DNA of 64,000 nucleotides. It comes from Plectosphaerella cucumerina (taxonomy: Eukaryota > Ascomycota > Sordariomycetes > Glomerellales > Plectosphaerellaceae). Below the pieces are notes generated by a model that saw only the letters and a program-made list of their open reading frames with translations, did not search any database and had not been told where the DNA came from. A program made the translations under genes and the position numbers. Below are positions 53,550-64,000 of this stretch, in pieces (position 1 is the stretch's first letter; the number at the start of each line of letters is the position of its first letter). The stretch is from positions 1,860,001 through 1,924,000 of the forward strand of contig JAGPXD010000001.1 of the NCBI GenBank assembly GCA_020746995.1, written 5' to 3'.

Positions 53550-55476
53550 ATGGCCTCCTCCGCCTCGGCTTCGCGCTCCGACCACCTCCGGCCCGACACG
53601 TCCCCTTCCTTCGCCCAGACGACGGCCGAGTTCAACCTCGACAGCGACCTCGAGCTCGACCTGGATCTCGAGGTCCTCGAACCCGACGTCGATCACGACC
53701 ATGACGACTTGCGCCTGCACGAGGCAGACCTGGGCGGAGGCGAGGCCTACGAGCTCCGGCCCATGAAAAACAGCCGCCGGCCGGACGACGAGATCGACGA
53801 GGAGGACAGCGATGGCTGGGTCAGGGCTGGGGCGGGAGGCGGCCTCCGTCGTGGAAGCATTAGCACCGTTGCCAGTTTCCAGCTCTATACCCCGGACGAG
53901 GAGAAGGCGGTTGTGCGCAAGTTTGACCGCCGCCTCGTTCTCTTCGTCGCTTTGCTATACATGCTAAGCTTCCTGGACCGCTCGAACATCGGTAACGCCC
54001 GTATCGCCGGCATGGACGAAGACCTGCAGTCCAACCCTCCCTGGGACGGTTGGTATCCCTGGGCCTTGACCTCCTTCTGTTAGTTGCCTACCCAAGCTCC
54101 GGGAAGCCAACATCAACTGACTGGCGGAATCTTAGACATCTCCTACATCTGCTTCGAGTGGATGGCATTGCTGTGGAAGCTCATCCCTGCCCACATCTTC
54201 GTCTCCGCCATCGTCTTGTCCTGGGGTGTCACCGCCTCCTTGCAAGCCATCGCCGTGTCGTACCCCATGCTCATCGTCCTGCGTGTGCTGCTGGGCATCG
54301 GCGAGGCAGGCTTTACCGGCATTCCCTTCTACCTTTCCTTCTTCTACAAGCGTGATGAATTGGCCTTCAGGACCGCAATGTTCATATCTGGTGAGTCTTT
54401 GGCATCCAGGGCCTATCCAAACGCCCTACTGACCACCCACGACAGCCGCCCCCTTGGCCACGACGTTCGCTTCCTCCCTAGCCTGGCTCATCACAAAGCT
54501 CGGTGAGCAGAGCCCCATAGCCCCCTGGCGCCTCCTCTTCATCGTCGAGGGCTTCCCTTCCGTTCTCGTAGCCGTCATTGCCTGGCGCGTCATCCCCGAC
54601 TCACCCCAGACGGCGTCCTACCTCACGCCGCGCGAGCGTAAGGTCGCTCGCGTCCGCCTTCGCAACGAAAAGCCCCGGCAGCGAGCCGCAAGTAAGGGAG
54701 AGACTGCCGCCACCTTCCAGCCGCAGACCGCCGCCAGCGGCTTGCGGGGCCGCGAGCTTCTTTCCGTTGCCATCGACCCTCTCGCCTGGATCACCGCCGC
54801 CATGTTCTTCCTGGCCAACCTTGCCTTCTCCTCCCTCCCGGTCTTCCTGCCCAAGATCCTGACTGAAATGGGTCACGACCGCCATGCCTCCCAGGCCCTT
54901 ACCGCGCCGCCATTTCTCCTCGCCTTCGTCGTCGTTCTCATCACCGCACGCCTGTCGGATCGGCGCCGCTCCCGCGCCATGTTCATCCTGGGCCACTCAC
55001 TGGCCTCAGCTGCCGGCTATGCCGCCCTCGCTCTCGCCGAGCCTCTACACCTGAGCCCCACGCTGCGCTACATTGCCGTCTATCCCGCCTGCATCGGGTT
55101 CTTCAACGTGATCACGCTCATCATCGCCTGGAACATAAATAACCAACCCTCTGAGAGCCGCCAGGGCGGCGGCTTCGCACTACTTCAGATCATCGGCCAG
55201 TGTGGTCCGCTCGTGGGCACCAGGCTGTACCCGGACGGCGATGCCCCGTACTATGGCCCGGGGCATCTCGCCTGCGCTATCGCCATGGTTGCCGTTGCTA
55301 TCCTCGCTCTGGCCCTGCGCGCTCTCATGTCCTACAGAAATCGCAAGCTGGAACGGGCTGACAGCGGGCCTTGGGCAGTAGCGACTGGCGAGGCCACGGA
55401 GGAGGAAGAGGAGGGGCTTGTCGGACGCACAAATCGGCGGAGAGCGCCAGCGCAGAGCTTTAGATACATGTTGTAA
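53550..55476 (+). CDS. MFS transporter, anion:cation symporter (Tna1/Dal5-like) family
   Basis: Exons 53550-54078, 54136-54390 and 54446-55476, with introns of 57 and 55 nt, give 604 residues. The first 127 residues are an acidic, disordered cytosolic tail, long for this family. Transmembrane helix 1 (about 128-144) carries the LSFLDRSNIGNARIAG signature of ACS-family permeases, and helices 4-5 the RVLLGIGEAGFTGIPFYLSFFYKRDELAFR motif. About 12 helices are visible, with a central loop at about residues 330-390. Relatives carry organic anions such as nicotinate, allantoate, pantothenate or sulfonates; the substrate cannot be read from sequence. Its 3' end is 126 bp from the converging gene at 55603. 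Confidence 0.9.
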
Positions 55477-55602
55477 TAGCCTGCATCATTTGTTGAATAG
55501 CGAAGTTCTCAGCGAAGTTATGGATTCATTTGAACCAATATAAATGGCACCCCCTATCTGCGTCTGTCGTGGTATGTTGTTAGTCGTGCCCTTCCACACA
55601 TG

Positions 55603-56673
55603 CTATGTATTTCCATCCTTGCGTCCAAAAAGTCTCCTCAGACTGCTGCTCTTCTGCGGCGGACGGAGACCCGAGAACTGCTCTGGCTGTAGCTGGGGGT
55701 GCGAGTCGAGTGGACCGCCCTCCCGGGTCGGTGGCCTAGGTACCCCCATAGCGGCAATGCTTGGCTTCTTCAAGACCGGCGGTGCCGCGGGCTGGGGTTG
55801 TGCCGTGGGCGGAAATGGTGAGTAGCCTCCCGTCACCCTTTTTGAAGCGCTCGTGCTCCTGTCCCTGCCTGAGGGGCCGGCCTCGCTGTTGGACGCCAGC
55901 CGCTGTATGTCCCGGGAGGTTGCGCGCGTGTGGCCGTTGAGCGAGGTGGCCGGCTGCTTTCCAGCGTAGACGTTCTCCCGAGCGACCCGCGACTCCTCCA
56001 GGATATCCTCCTGGACGGCGCGCTCCTCGTCGCCGCAGACGACGACGTACCAGCGGATGTCCTCGCCCTGCTGGAGCTGGTCGCGCAGCTTTTCCAGCCA
56101 GCCGGCCTTCTTAGCCGACGTCTTTTTGCCCGCCGCCTTGTTGGTGTAGTCGTCGCTGCTCGGGGCGCCCATAGCCTTGTCCCCGGCGCCGTCCCGCGCC
56201 ATGCGCTCCTCGTAGCGGGCCATTTCCTCCACGACGGAGACGCTGAGGTCGACGCGCATGACGTGGTCGGCGACGAAGGCATAGGGGCGGCTGACGTTGG
56301 TCAGGTCTGCGGGGTCGTACTCCTCGAGGAGCTTGACGGCGCTCCAGTCGTTGACGAGCACGTCATCGTCTTCTAGGGGTACCGTCGGCGGCGGCAGGGC
56401 GAGCTCGCTCTCGGAGAGACCGGCGGCGAGGGAGTTCTCAGTAGTCGACGAGGGTTTGCGGGACTTGATCTTCTTCCTGGACCGTTCGTCGAGGATATCT
56501 CGTCGCGGCTCGGGAAGGAAGTCGAAGAGGGAGTAGAATGATCGGAGGATGGCATTTGACGATTCGGGGGCGATGATCCATTCTGGAGCCGCTTCGTCGA
56601 TGTTCTGGACGACGACGAAGACGCGGATGCTGGGCCGGTGCCAGCGAAAGCCATGGCAGAGATAAGCCGGCAT
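55603..56673 (-). CDS. Uncharacterised fungal protein; weak resemblance to developmental regulator FlbE
   Basis: Single exon, 356 residues from the ATG at 56673 (MPAYLCHGFRW). An upstream ATG at 56745 adds 24 residues with no conserved look. The first 60 residues (PSIRVFVVVQNIDEAAPEWIIAPESS and following) look like a compact alpha/beta domain. A second ordered block at about 130-235 includes an RWYVVVCGDEERAVQEDI strand-helix, and the remaining 120 residues are Ser/Pro-rich and disordered, ending in a basic RRLFGRK motif. The opening reminds me of FlbE, a conidiation regulator of Aspergillus, but I cannot confirm this and FlbE is shorter. No transmembrane segment or signal peptide. Confidence 0.6.
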   Translation of the reverse strand: MPAYLCHGFRWHRPSIRVFVVVQNIDEAAPEWIIAPESSNAILRSFYSLFDFLPEPRRDILDERSRKKIKSRKPSSTTENSLAAGLSESELALPPPTVPLEDDDVLVNDWSAVKLLEEYDPADLTNVSRPYAFVADHVMRVDLSVSVVEEMARYEERMARDGAGDKAMGAPSSDDYTNKAAGKKTSAKKAGWLEKLRDQLQQGEDIRWYVVVCGDEERAVQEDILEESRVARENVYAGKQPATSLNGHTRATSRDIQRLASNSEAGPSGRDRSTSASKRVTGGYSPFPPTAQPQPAAPPVLKKPSIAAMGVPRPPTREGGPLDSHPQLQPEQFSGLRPPQKSSSLRRLFGRKDGNT

Positions 56674-58512
56674 CACGAGCGGGGTGGGTTGTGAAGGGCG
56701 GGGGTGGCTGGCTGGTGTTTCTCGGAGCCCGGGCTCGGCTCTCAAAGCCGTGCGGACGGGCGCTTCTGGTATGGGACGTCGGAGTGCCGAGAACTGTCTG
56801 TGATCATGCCATACGTCGTGTCTGTGTGGACGTTATCCAGCCCCGCGTGGACGACGATCGCAGGCGGCTCGCTCGGTGAGGTTGCGCGCGGGAGTCCGTG
56901 GGCGCACGAAAGATCATGGCGGTGGCACGGCACGGGGAAGCCAAGGTGGAGCTAGCTCAGAAGGAGGTACGTCGCGCGACCCCGACTGATAGGTTGTTCG
57001 ACATGTCAGTTATCTGCAGCCGGAAAGAGGGGGGATGGTTCTGTGCCAGAGTGTGTGATGCCGCTGACATAGGGCGCATGGACTCGTGGGCTTCTCAGCG
57101 AGAAACAGGTGGTGTTGCAGAAGTGCAGCTCCCTTTGTCTCGCCGCGACAAAAGGCTGGGCTCATCGTCAGACGTCGCGGGGAGGAAACCGATTGGGTGA
57201 AGATGCCTCGGAAGCGGACCTGTCTGGGAACCCGAGCAGCCATCGGCATCTGTCTCGCTGACTTGGATCTTGTTCTTGTTGCCGGCAAACACACAACTCG
57301 ATTCGGCTCGGCATCTTACAAATATCGTTAGGTGGAAGATTGGACCTTCCATCCGAGCATTGGACCCCGTTGAGATCTCGCACGGCACGTGGGATGTGAC
57401 AAGACCGGTACTGTGTGCGGCACTGGTCGCGGAATTAGCCCACGAAGCTTTGCAGCATGCATCCTTGTCCGGTGCAGTGTGCGGAGGCTGCGTGCCCGAT
57501 GGAGCCTCAAGTCGAACGATATGCCAAGCTTGGGGACTTTCTCAACACCCATGATCCCGGTGATCGAGAAGAGATACCCTTCTCTAAGCGCATGGTTCCG
57601 CGGTTCCTCGTTGCGCTGGTTGTGTCGGCAAGCTGGACCAGACGGCCGATGCCGATGTCGCAATTCTTAGCGGCTGGTTCGCACCCCACCTTCATGCGAC
57701 CGCCCTGCGGCTTGCAGCTCGTTTCGACCCTTTCTTTTCACCCGTCGGGTTGCGTCTGGGGTAGGATGCACAAGACCAGACGTGCAGCGGCGATGGCGAG
57801 GTCATGTTTGTTGGAGGGCAAATACTGAAAGTCGCCGAGCCAGTGCATGCTGCGCAATGTCCTATTGATATCGTGATTGTCGAGGCCCGGCATCGGTCCG
57901 GGGGTCGCATGTCGCATCGACAAGTTGGCCGACAGCCGACGACGGTCGGTCGAGTCCAGCCAGATGCGGTATCAATCGAGCGAGAATGATGGAGAAGCCG
58001 CGGCGGAAATATGCTAGGGCCACCCGGAGACAAGGCAGGCCCCGTCTGGGATGGCGTGTCTGTTGCTTGGAGTCCTAAGAATGACGATAGCCTTGAAGAT
58101 TGCCTTTGGCTCCTCTGGGGTGGGTGGTGATCAGCCCGGGGCATCTCCAGGCCGTGGGCGTGAATGTGATGGAGAAGCTGATGGTGGGTTGCATTATTAA
58201 GCCGTCTGTGAGGCGCGCTCTAACCACCGCAGCAAATGTATTCCCCCCCGTCGAAATTAAGGCCCTAAGTCATAGGGTAGAATTAAGCTTCTAGCTTTTT
58301 CCCCTATATTACAACTATATCCGAAATAAGTTAGTCTATAATGAATAGGGTTAATCTTATTTTAAAGAGTCTGAATTAATTGTCAACATAATTCTATACA
58401 TTACAAAATAAAGTACTTTGTCAATTCTTACTTACAAGAAATAAGAGGTTCCTTACCAAAAAAATAGTCGTTTTTAGTATTTATTATCTCCTATCTCAAC
58501 TTACCTTAGGGG
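56674..58512. other. 1.8-kb intergenic region ending in an AT-rich tract
   Basis: The first 1.5 kb is ordinary GC-rich spacer with no supported gene. From about 58240 the composition falls abruptly to AT-rich (listed separately). Confidence 0.45.
58240..58512. repeat. AT-rich tract with RIP-like dinucleotide skew
   Basis: The switch from GC-rich DNA is abrupt. My hand count over 58261-58500 gives roughly 35 TpA to 26 ApT, and about 14 CpA+TpG to 23 ApC+GpT. Both ratios lie in the direction produced by repeat-induced point mutation. No repeat family or open frame remains recognisable. Confidence 0.55.
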
Positions 58513-59037
58513 TTATGTGGTTCTTAGAGCCACGAGCACAATCCGTCGCATCTCATCTGTCATGTCCACTCCCTGGAGAGACTCCAGTCCTACCCATCTT
58601 CCCATGCTATGCTCGTTCTTGTTGACTATAAAGTTCATTCCCTGCTCGGGATCGATTGACACGATGTAACTTAATTGCAAGGCTTGTCGTTCGATAACCA
58701 CCTCCGTCCCGGCTGCATCACGTGTCGTCTTTCGTGTTGTGTATCTCATAGGAGGCAGAGCGGCCGTGATGGCGGAAACCTGAAGTCCAGTCTCTTCGAC
58801 AACCTCTCGAACGATGGCATCGCGGATGCAGGTGTCTTGGGCATCCACCTTGCCTCCCGGAATCTCGAACACGTTAGGGTAATATGCTTCATCGGCGTTT
58901 CTCTTCAAGAGGAGGATTTCGTTGCAACCATCTGTATTGCGAATGATCGCTGCTCCGACTGTGATTTTATCGATGGAGGCATGGTCGCTCTTGTCAGCAC
59001 CGGCATTCGTCCGATTTTGGACCTCAAGCTTAGACAT
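58513..59037 (-). CDS. Nudix hydrolase
   Basis: Single exon, 174 residues from the ATG at 59037 (MSKLEVQN). The same frame extends upstream to 59253, but that part lacks Nudix-like sequence. The Nudix fold starts at about residue 25 (VGAAIIRN), and the catalytic box reads GGKVDAQDTCIRDAIVREVVEETG. Compared with the textbook G-x5-E-x7-REUxEExGU pattern it has one extra residue between G and the RE pair, and the first Glu is replaced by an Asp/Thr position; the metal-binding REVVEETG is intact. Nudix enzymes hydrolyse nucleoside diphosphates linked to other groups; the substrate is unknown. It lies between two RIP-like AT tracts. Confidence 0.82.
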   Translation of the reverse strand: MSKLEVQNRTNAGADKSDHASIDKITVGAAIIRNTDGCNEILLLKRNADEAYYPNVFEIPGGKVDAQDTCIRDAIVREVVEETGLQVSAITAALPPMRYTTRKTTRDAAGTEVVIERQALQLSYIVSIDPEQGMNFIVNKNEHSMGRWVGLESLQGVDMTDEMRRIVLVALRTT

Positions 59038-59899
59038 TGTGAGGAACTCCATGACGATGACTGGGATGGCTAGCAGTGTTTCGAGAGCGGCAATATCTCC
59101 GCAAGTTGGGAGACAGTGGGTGAAGGTTGTCCAAGTATCAATGCAGGGTGAAGTTGGAAAAAAATCTCTGACTGTCGGGGCTGCAGAGACACAGCGATGT
59201 ATTTCGACTAACATGGCTGAAGATTGAGGCGCCGCCTTGCGCCACGGCTTCATTGAGTGAGGTGCCGAACATTTTGGTTTGAAATTATATCACCATGTAG
59301 TCACATGAACTGGTAGATATCATGAAATCGACTCACTGGCAAAAGTTGCTTCTGACATCATAGTAGAAGTGCCGCATCTTGACTCAGGAGGGAACGTAGA
59401 GGTTTGTCAGGTGTCTGCTTGGAAGCAATGTTCAGTAGCGTCAGGCACAGGATGAGGGCGGCAAACAAGGTGACTCGGGTTCCCGGCTACCAAGATTTTG
59501 TCCGTCATCGATGTCAGTACACGTTTGGAGCTGAATGGATTGCCGAGTTGAGTAGGCGAGACACAATGCTTGTCCAGTCTGTGAAGTAAAAATACCCGAG
59601 GGGGTGCAAAATATCTTCCCCAGGGCGACCGAGCTCTAGCATGCCAGGAAAAGCGCCAAATATCCGGTTCAGCGTGTGATTTGGATGGGCTAATAGCCTC
59701 TCAAGACTCGAACCTCCGACGCGGCTGCTTGTTTTCACCTGGGCTTGGAACGAACGGGGTGACTAGGTATGAAATTGGTCGTGGCCAGCTCGACGCCAGA
59801 CTTGACATCCATGTCCAAAATGCTTCACGAGTAAATGCTTCATATGGGTAGCCAGCCCGGTCTAGATTATAGCCTCCGAGTAGGATTCAAAGATATCGT

Positions 59900-60175
59900 G
59901 TCGTACCCCCGTTATTTATATCGATGTACTTTAGTGTCGTTAGAAATTACACTGTATACTCATCTAAGTATTTTTATATTTTGGTTTTGAAACTTGAAAA
60001 ATCAAAATACTTCTTTGAATAAAAGTTATCTTAAAAGATTATACTTTCTCTTCCTATCCAAGATAATAATAAACAAACTATACTCTATTTACTAATGAAA
60101 AAAAAAGTATCTCCTAGCTTAGATTAACTCTCTTATCTATCTTAGCGTAGTGGAGTAAAATATATTCCCAGACTA
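59900..60175. repeat. Second AT-rich, RIP-like tract
   Basis: This is a dense A/T stretch rich in TpA, with sharp borders to GC-rich DNA on both sides, like the tract at 58240-58512. No direct or inverted similarity between the two tracts is obvious by eye. Confidence 0.5.
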
Positions 60176-60908
60176 GACTAGTTTCTTCCATGCGTGTATA
60201 TCCGCTCTTTAGCGGTCGAAGCCAGTCCGGAGATTCTCCATCCTGAGACCACACAGAAACTCGGCATGTCAATCAATTCGGTCATGCGCTGGATGCAGGC
60301 GTCTTCTAGAAGATGGGGACCAAGGGGCCAGGAAAATGTAGTGCCGGGACCCTTTGAGCGACGAGGCGGGAGCATGGTGGCTAGTCTCGATGGACAGCGA
60401 GAATGGGTGTGTCTGCAGGGCTTGGTCGCGATGGTACGGCATCCACGGCAGGCACCACCCACGACGGCGGTGGCTTGGCGCTGTCCATCCCTGGGAAAGC
60501 GCGAGGCGTGAGGAAGTCGCTGGCCCCGCACGAGTCCCCACACCAACACTGTGACCGCCGGACGGGAGCCCCGGTTTTTCTTGACATGAAGGGCGCGCTC
60601 GAATGTCATTCCCCATCCTGCGCGGCGCTGGCCAGTGACAGCGCCCGCAGTCTGACTGCAGGAAATGGGCCGCAGCCGTGATGCTTGGCCGCTCGACTTT
60701 AGCGCTCCCCCGGCTGCAGAGAATGACTCCGAACCAGTGGGAAGCCGATGGACGACCCTGGTCGGCCGTCGCTCTCGTTCCCTAGGCTGCCCTTTCACCA
60801 AGGAGCGAGACCTCCAACACACCGGACAGCTTGCAGTATCAGAACCAGAAGTCGGAGGGGGTTCGCTTTGCTAGACCTCTTTACTTTTCAAAAGCAGCTC
60901 GTCGGACG

Positions 60909-60932
60909 GATCCAGATCCAGATCCAGATCCC
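60909..60932. repeat. Short tandem repeat, four GATCCA-type hexamers
   Basis: About four copies of a GATCCA unit in tandem, immediately followed by a C/T-rich run, about 310 bp upstream of the homeobox gene's ATG. Confidence 0.7.
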
Positions 60933-61240
60933 CTCCCCCCTCATCCGTCTCCTTCCTCATTCATGATAGTCATTGAGGAGGACCACATCCCCATCTCACC
61001 TACTTGACCACGAATTCGACTTCCTCCGGTGGACGCCGCCTCCTCCTTTTATACACATCGCCATCGGTCTGACCTGGGATAGTCAGCCCTTCGATTGTCA
61101 ATCGCTGACACTGAACGGCGCGCCCTGCATGTCCTGAGCCGCATCCACATCACTTGCCGTTCTCATCCCCGGCGCCCTTTCGTGTCATCCGTCGCCCTTT
61201 GCTCTACATCCCCCCGCCTGCTTCAACAGACACACACGAC

Positions 61241-64000
61241 ATGGCTTCATCCATCCAGGAGATGGACGAGTTCGTCAACTGGGACAACACCACAGACTCC
61301 CTCGACGCCCTTGGTGCCGCTCCACCTCACGCCGCCGGAATGCCCTCCGATCCGGATATCGATCTCGTCCTGGCCAATGTCGACGACGATGACTTCAGCT
61401 TCTGGGCCCTACAGCACTTCAATGGCGACCCGACCCAGCAGCCGCAGGCCGGTCTGTCCGATAACTTCATGATTGGGGCATCGGACCCTGCCGTGGATGC
61501 TTCCCAGCAACTCGTTGAGCCTGCCGACTTCTGCAACCAATTCGTCTGGATCACGCCTCAGAAGCCCTGCGTCAACTGCTCCCTCGGTCGGTTCTCTTGC
61601 AAGACCATCCAGGAGGGTCAGTACAAGGGTTACTGCACGTCCTGCGTCGCCCTTCGTTGCGAGTGCTCCTTCGGCTTCGCCTCGCCTTCTACCGCTGGTC
61701 AGGGCCAGCAAGATTTCGTCTTCCCACCCTGGTCTAACACGGTCGATGAGCATCCCGACCTCATCCCCAATGACCACTCCGCCCCCGTCAGCCTGCTCAG
61801 CGCATCTCTCTCCGAGTCCTCCCAGCAGCTGCAGCCGGCCATGTCCTCCTCTGCCGAGATGGGCCCTCCGGCCACCGGCTTCAACAAGAACAGCCCTCCT
61901 GCAAAGATCGGTGCCCGCTTCTCCCGGGAGTCGGTCAAGATCCTCAAGAACTGGCTCTCCTCCCACAGCCGTCACCCCTACCCCAGCGAGGAAGAGAAGG
62001 AGATGCTGCAGCGCCATACCGGCCTCAACAAGACCCAGATTTCCAACTGGCTCGCCAACGCTCGTCGCAGGGGCAAGATTCAGCCCAACAGGTCTACGTC
62101 GCCACACGTCCGCAACACATGGACCGGTCCCATCGACATCCCTCGCCGTCCCGGCACGCCCGCCTTTGACTCGACACGCAGCATGAACCCGCTGGAGCGT
62201 TGGGTTGACTCTCCCCCTGAGAACGAACCCGCTTCGGTCACCGCCATTGCCCGCGCCGTCGCCTCCAACTCGGACATGTCGTCCGGCCTCAACAGCCCGT
62301 ACAGCTTCGCCTTCACCGACGACGGCTCGAGTCGCTCCCTTTGCAACGTCTCCTCCGCCAGTAGTGCCGGCACTTCCAGCGGTGGCTCCTTTGCCTCCGC
62401 CTACTCTCATGGCTCTTTCGGCTCCTTCGGATCCATCACACAAGATCGCGGTCGCCGCCGCCGCAGAAGGAGGGCTGCCCCTAAGCGGGAGGAGAAGAAC
62501 TCACTCACCGCCCCCCTGAAGACCTTCCAGTGCACTTTCTGTACAGAGACCTTCAGGACGAAACACGACTGGCAAAGACACGAGAAGTCCCTCCACTTGT
62601 CCCTGGAGCGGTGGGTCTGCGCTCCCGACGGCCCCCGGGTCCTCAACCCGCAGACCAACCAGGTCTGTTGCGTCTTCTGTGGCGAGCCCGATCCCACCGA
62701 CGCCCACATCGAGAGCCATAACCACTCGGCCTGCTTGGAGAGGTCGCTCGAGGAGCGCACCTTCTACCGCAAAGACCATCTGAACCAGCACCTGAGGCTT
62801 GTGCACGACGTCAAGTTCCTCGACTGGTGTATGAAGACGTGGAAGGTCGCCAGTCCAGAAATCAGGTCGCGTTGCGGTTTCTGTGGCATTGTGATGGACA
62901 ACTGGTCGATCCGTGTGGATCATCTGGCGGAGCACTTCAAGACGGGTAACACCATGGCCGACTGGAAGGGTGACTGGGGTTTCGAAGCACCCGTGCTCGA
63001 CATGCTCGAGAACTCCATTCCTCCGTGTATGCAACCCCTCACATATCCCGTGGACCGGCTGGAGGCAAAGTCTGACTTTTGATGGGTTCAAATAGATCTG
63101 ATTGACAATGAACGTCACTCCCCATTCCCGTACATCGCGAGTGGCGCGCCTGCAGAGACCCCGCGCAGTGCCTACGAGCTTATCAAGCTGGAGCTGGCCT
63201 ACTTCATGGTCAACCACCAGGAAAAGACGGGGACACTCCCCAACGACGAGGAGTTGCGACTCGAGGCCTGTCGTATCATTTTCGCCTCTGAGGTCCTGTC
63301 CCTCCAGGGCATCTCCGCGCAATTCTCCTGGCTTCGTGATGTTCTGATGGGTTCGGACGATCTGGCGCGCCAGGCTCAGTTTGGTCCCATGCGTCAAGGT
63401 ATTGAGAACAGGCTGGCCATCCTCAAGATTAACGGCAAGGACAACCTGTTCGAGCAATGCCCTCTCGAGAAGCAGCTTCACGAGTATGTGCGCACCAAGA
63501 TCCTCCTGGGACTCACCGCCATGGACGACGAGCTCCAGCAGGAGGCCTGCTGCATCATTGGCCGCATCGAAGAGGCCTCGACTACCGCGTCCGACTTCAT
63601 CGCCAACTGGCTCGTCAGGCTCGTTACCTCATCGACCAGCTGGCTGGCCAACTTCCGTCAGCGCGCACACCTCCCTCGGACCGAAGACATCATGGACATC
63701 AACTCGCGTCACACAGACCCCAACGTCATCGACTCGACCATCCACAACTACAACCGGCTGGACCGGTCCCTGGGCCAGTACCTGGATGCGCAGCGAGCCA
63801 TGGGCGTGGAGCCAAGCGACGATGACCTGCAACGCCAGGCTCGTATCATCATATACGACTTTGACGACGGCTGGAACCAAACGGCTGCAGACAACATCGA
63901 GTGGCTGAATGCTTTCAAAGAGCGCCACGCCGTGAGCCCGGCTAAGCCCGCGGAGGCCTTTGCCTGCGTCGAGCCCCGGACTACGGCCCCCGAGGTTCAG
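61241..64000 (+). CDS. Homeobox (TALE/KN) plus C2H2 zinc-finger transcription factor (3' end beyond window)
   Basis: Exon 1 is 61241-63026; a 70-nt GT-AG intron (63027-63096) joins IPP to the downstream LIDNERHSPFPY frame, which stays open to base 64000. About 897 residues are visible. An acidic N-terminus is followed by a cysteine-rich segment at about 109-140 (CxxC-x6-C...CxxC...CxC). A TALE homeodomain at about 224-283 has the HPYPSEEEK loop and the ISNWLANARRR recognition helix. After a Ser-rich linker and a run of Arg, three C2H2-type fingers lie at about 428-565. The C-terminal part is helical with repeated blocks (AYELIKLELAYFMVNHQEK, LEKQLHEYVRTKILL) that may be an oligomerisation or regulatory region. 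This homeobox-C2H2 combination is known in filamentous fungi, often linked to development. Targets are unknown. Confidence 0.88.

Larger units (their letters stand above)
59038..61240. other. 2.2-kb intergenic region upstream of the homeobox factor
   Basis: It contains a second AT-rich tract (59900-60175) and a short hexamer repeat (60909-60932), both listed. GC-rich open frames at 60178-60880 on both strands overlap and look random. A CT-rich stretch near 60930-60955 may mark the transcription start side of the next gene. Confidence 0.45.

Noticed and set aside
57000..58144. Several 60-150 codon frames between the FlbE-like and Nudix genes
   Set aside because: Overlapping on both strands, no splice-compatible extensions and no recognisable motifs.
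60178..60880. A 214-codon minus frame and overlapping plus frames upstream of the homeobox gene
   Set aside because: No domain, mutual overlap, and position in a promoter-like region next to an AT tract.
61409..63481. Two long antisense frames (344 and 326 codons) opposite the homeobox gene
   Set aside because: They overlap each other and cross the sense intron, with no recognisable domains.
1..64000. CRISPR arrays, intact transposons, biosynthetic gene cluster
   Set aside because: No spaced direct repeats, transposase or reverse transcriptase frames, and no PKS, NRPS or terpene synthase core gene are present; the organism is a fungus.

Overview
The window is nuclear DNA of a filamentous ascomycete (Pezizomycotina). 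Sordariomycetes is likely, but order and genus cannot be fixed by eye. The evidence is GC-rich, strongly codon-biased genes with short introns (about 45-60 nt, GTA/GTR donors, CTAAC/CTGAC branch sites), a tRNA with an intron after position 37, families typical of filamentous fungi (DUF3425-type bZIP, Zn2Cys6 factor, homeobox plus C2H2 factor, PBSP-type peptidase), and short AT-rich tracts with the dinucleotide skew left by repeat-induced point mutation.

Layout, left to right. 1-27 kb holds a 3'-truncated CLASP/Stu1 microtubule protein (-), a PBSP-domain metallopeptidase (+), an unknown membrane-anchored protein (-), a 65-residue two-exon protein (-), mitochondrial NAD-isocitrate dehydrogenase subunit 2 (-) divergent from exocyst SEC5 (+), a BED-like plus Zn2Cys6 transcription factor (-) divergent from a secreted, C-terminally anchored GH92 alpha-mannosidase (+), and a six-exon OST-alpha/TMEM184 membrane protein (-). 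27-43 kb holds the giant single-exon lipid-transfer protein gene CSF1 (+), translation elongation factor 2 (+) and an intron-containing tRNA-Gln (-). 43-50 kb holds a CCCH/RRM RNA-binding protein of the RBM26/27 type (+) and methylenetetrahydrofolate reductase (-). 50-64 kb is more accessory: a small secreted cysteine-rich protein (-), a DUF3425 bZIP factor (-) divergent from an ACS-family MFS transporter (+), an uncharacterised protein (-), a Nudix hydrolase (-) lying between two RIP-like AT tracts, and a homeobox/C2H2 transcription factor (+) cut by the window end.

Most genes are unrelated housekeeping loci (cytoskeleton, exocytosis, TCA cycle, one-carbon metabolism, translation, lipid transfer). 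I saw no biosynthetic cluster, CRISPR array, rRNA or intact transposon. The bZIP/MFS pair is the only arrangement suggesting a regulator beside its target.

The most unusual signals are three GC-AG introns among about 28 inferred, one of which creates the invariant bZIP arginine; a sharply bounded patch of non-preferred codons in eEF2 that coincides with a changed switch-I phosphosite; an 18-nt microexon; two introns whose retention would give readable alternative proteins; and two small spliced genes, one encoding a candidate secreted effector, that simple ORF calling would miss or misread. All exon boundaries were inferred by hand from splice signals and protein continuity, without transcript data.
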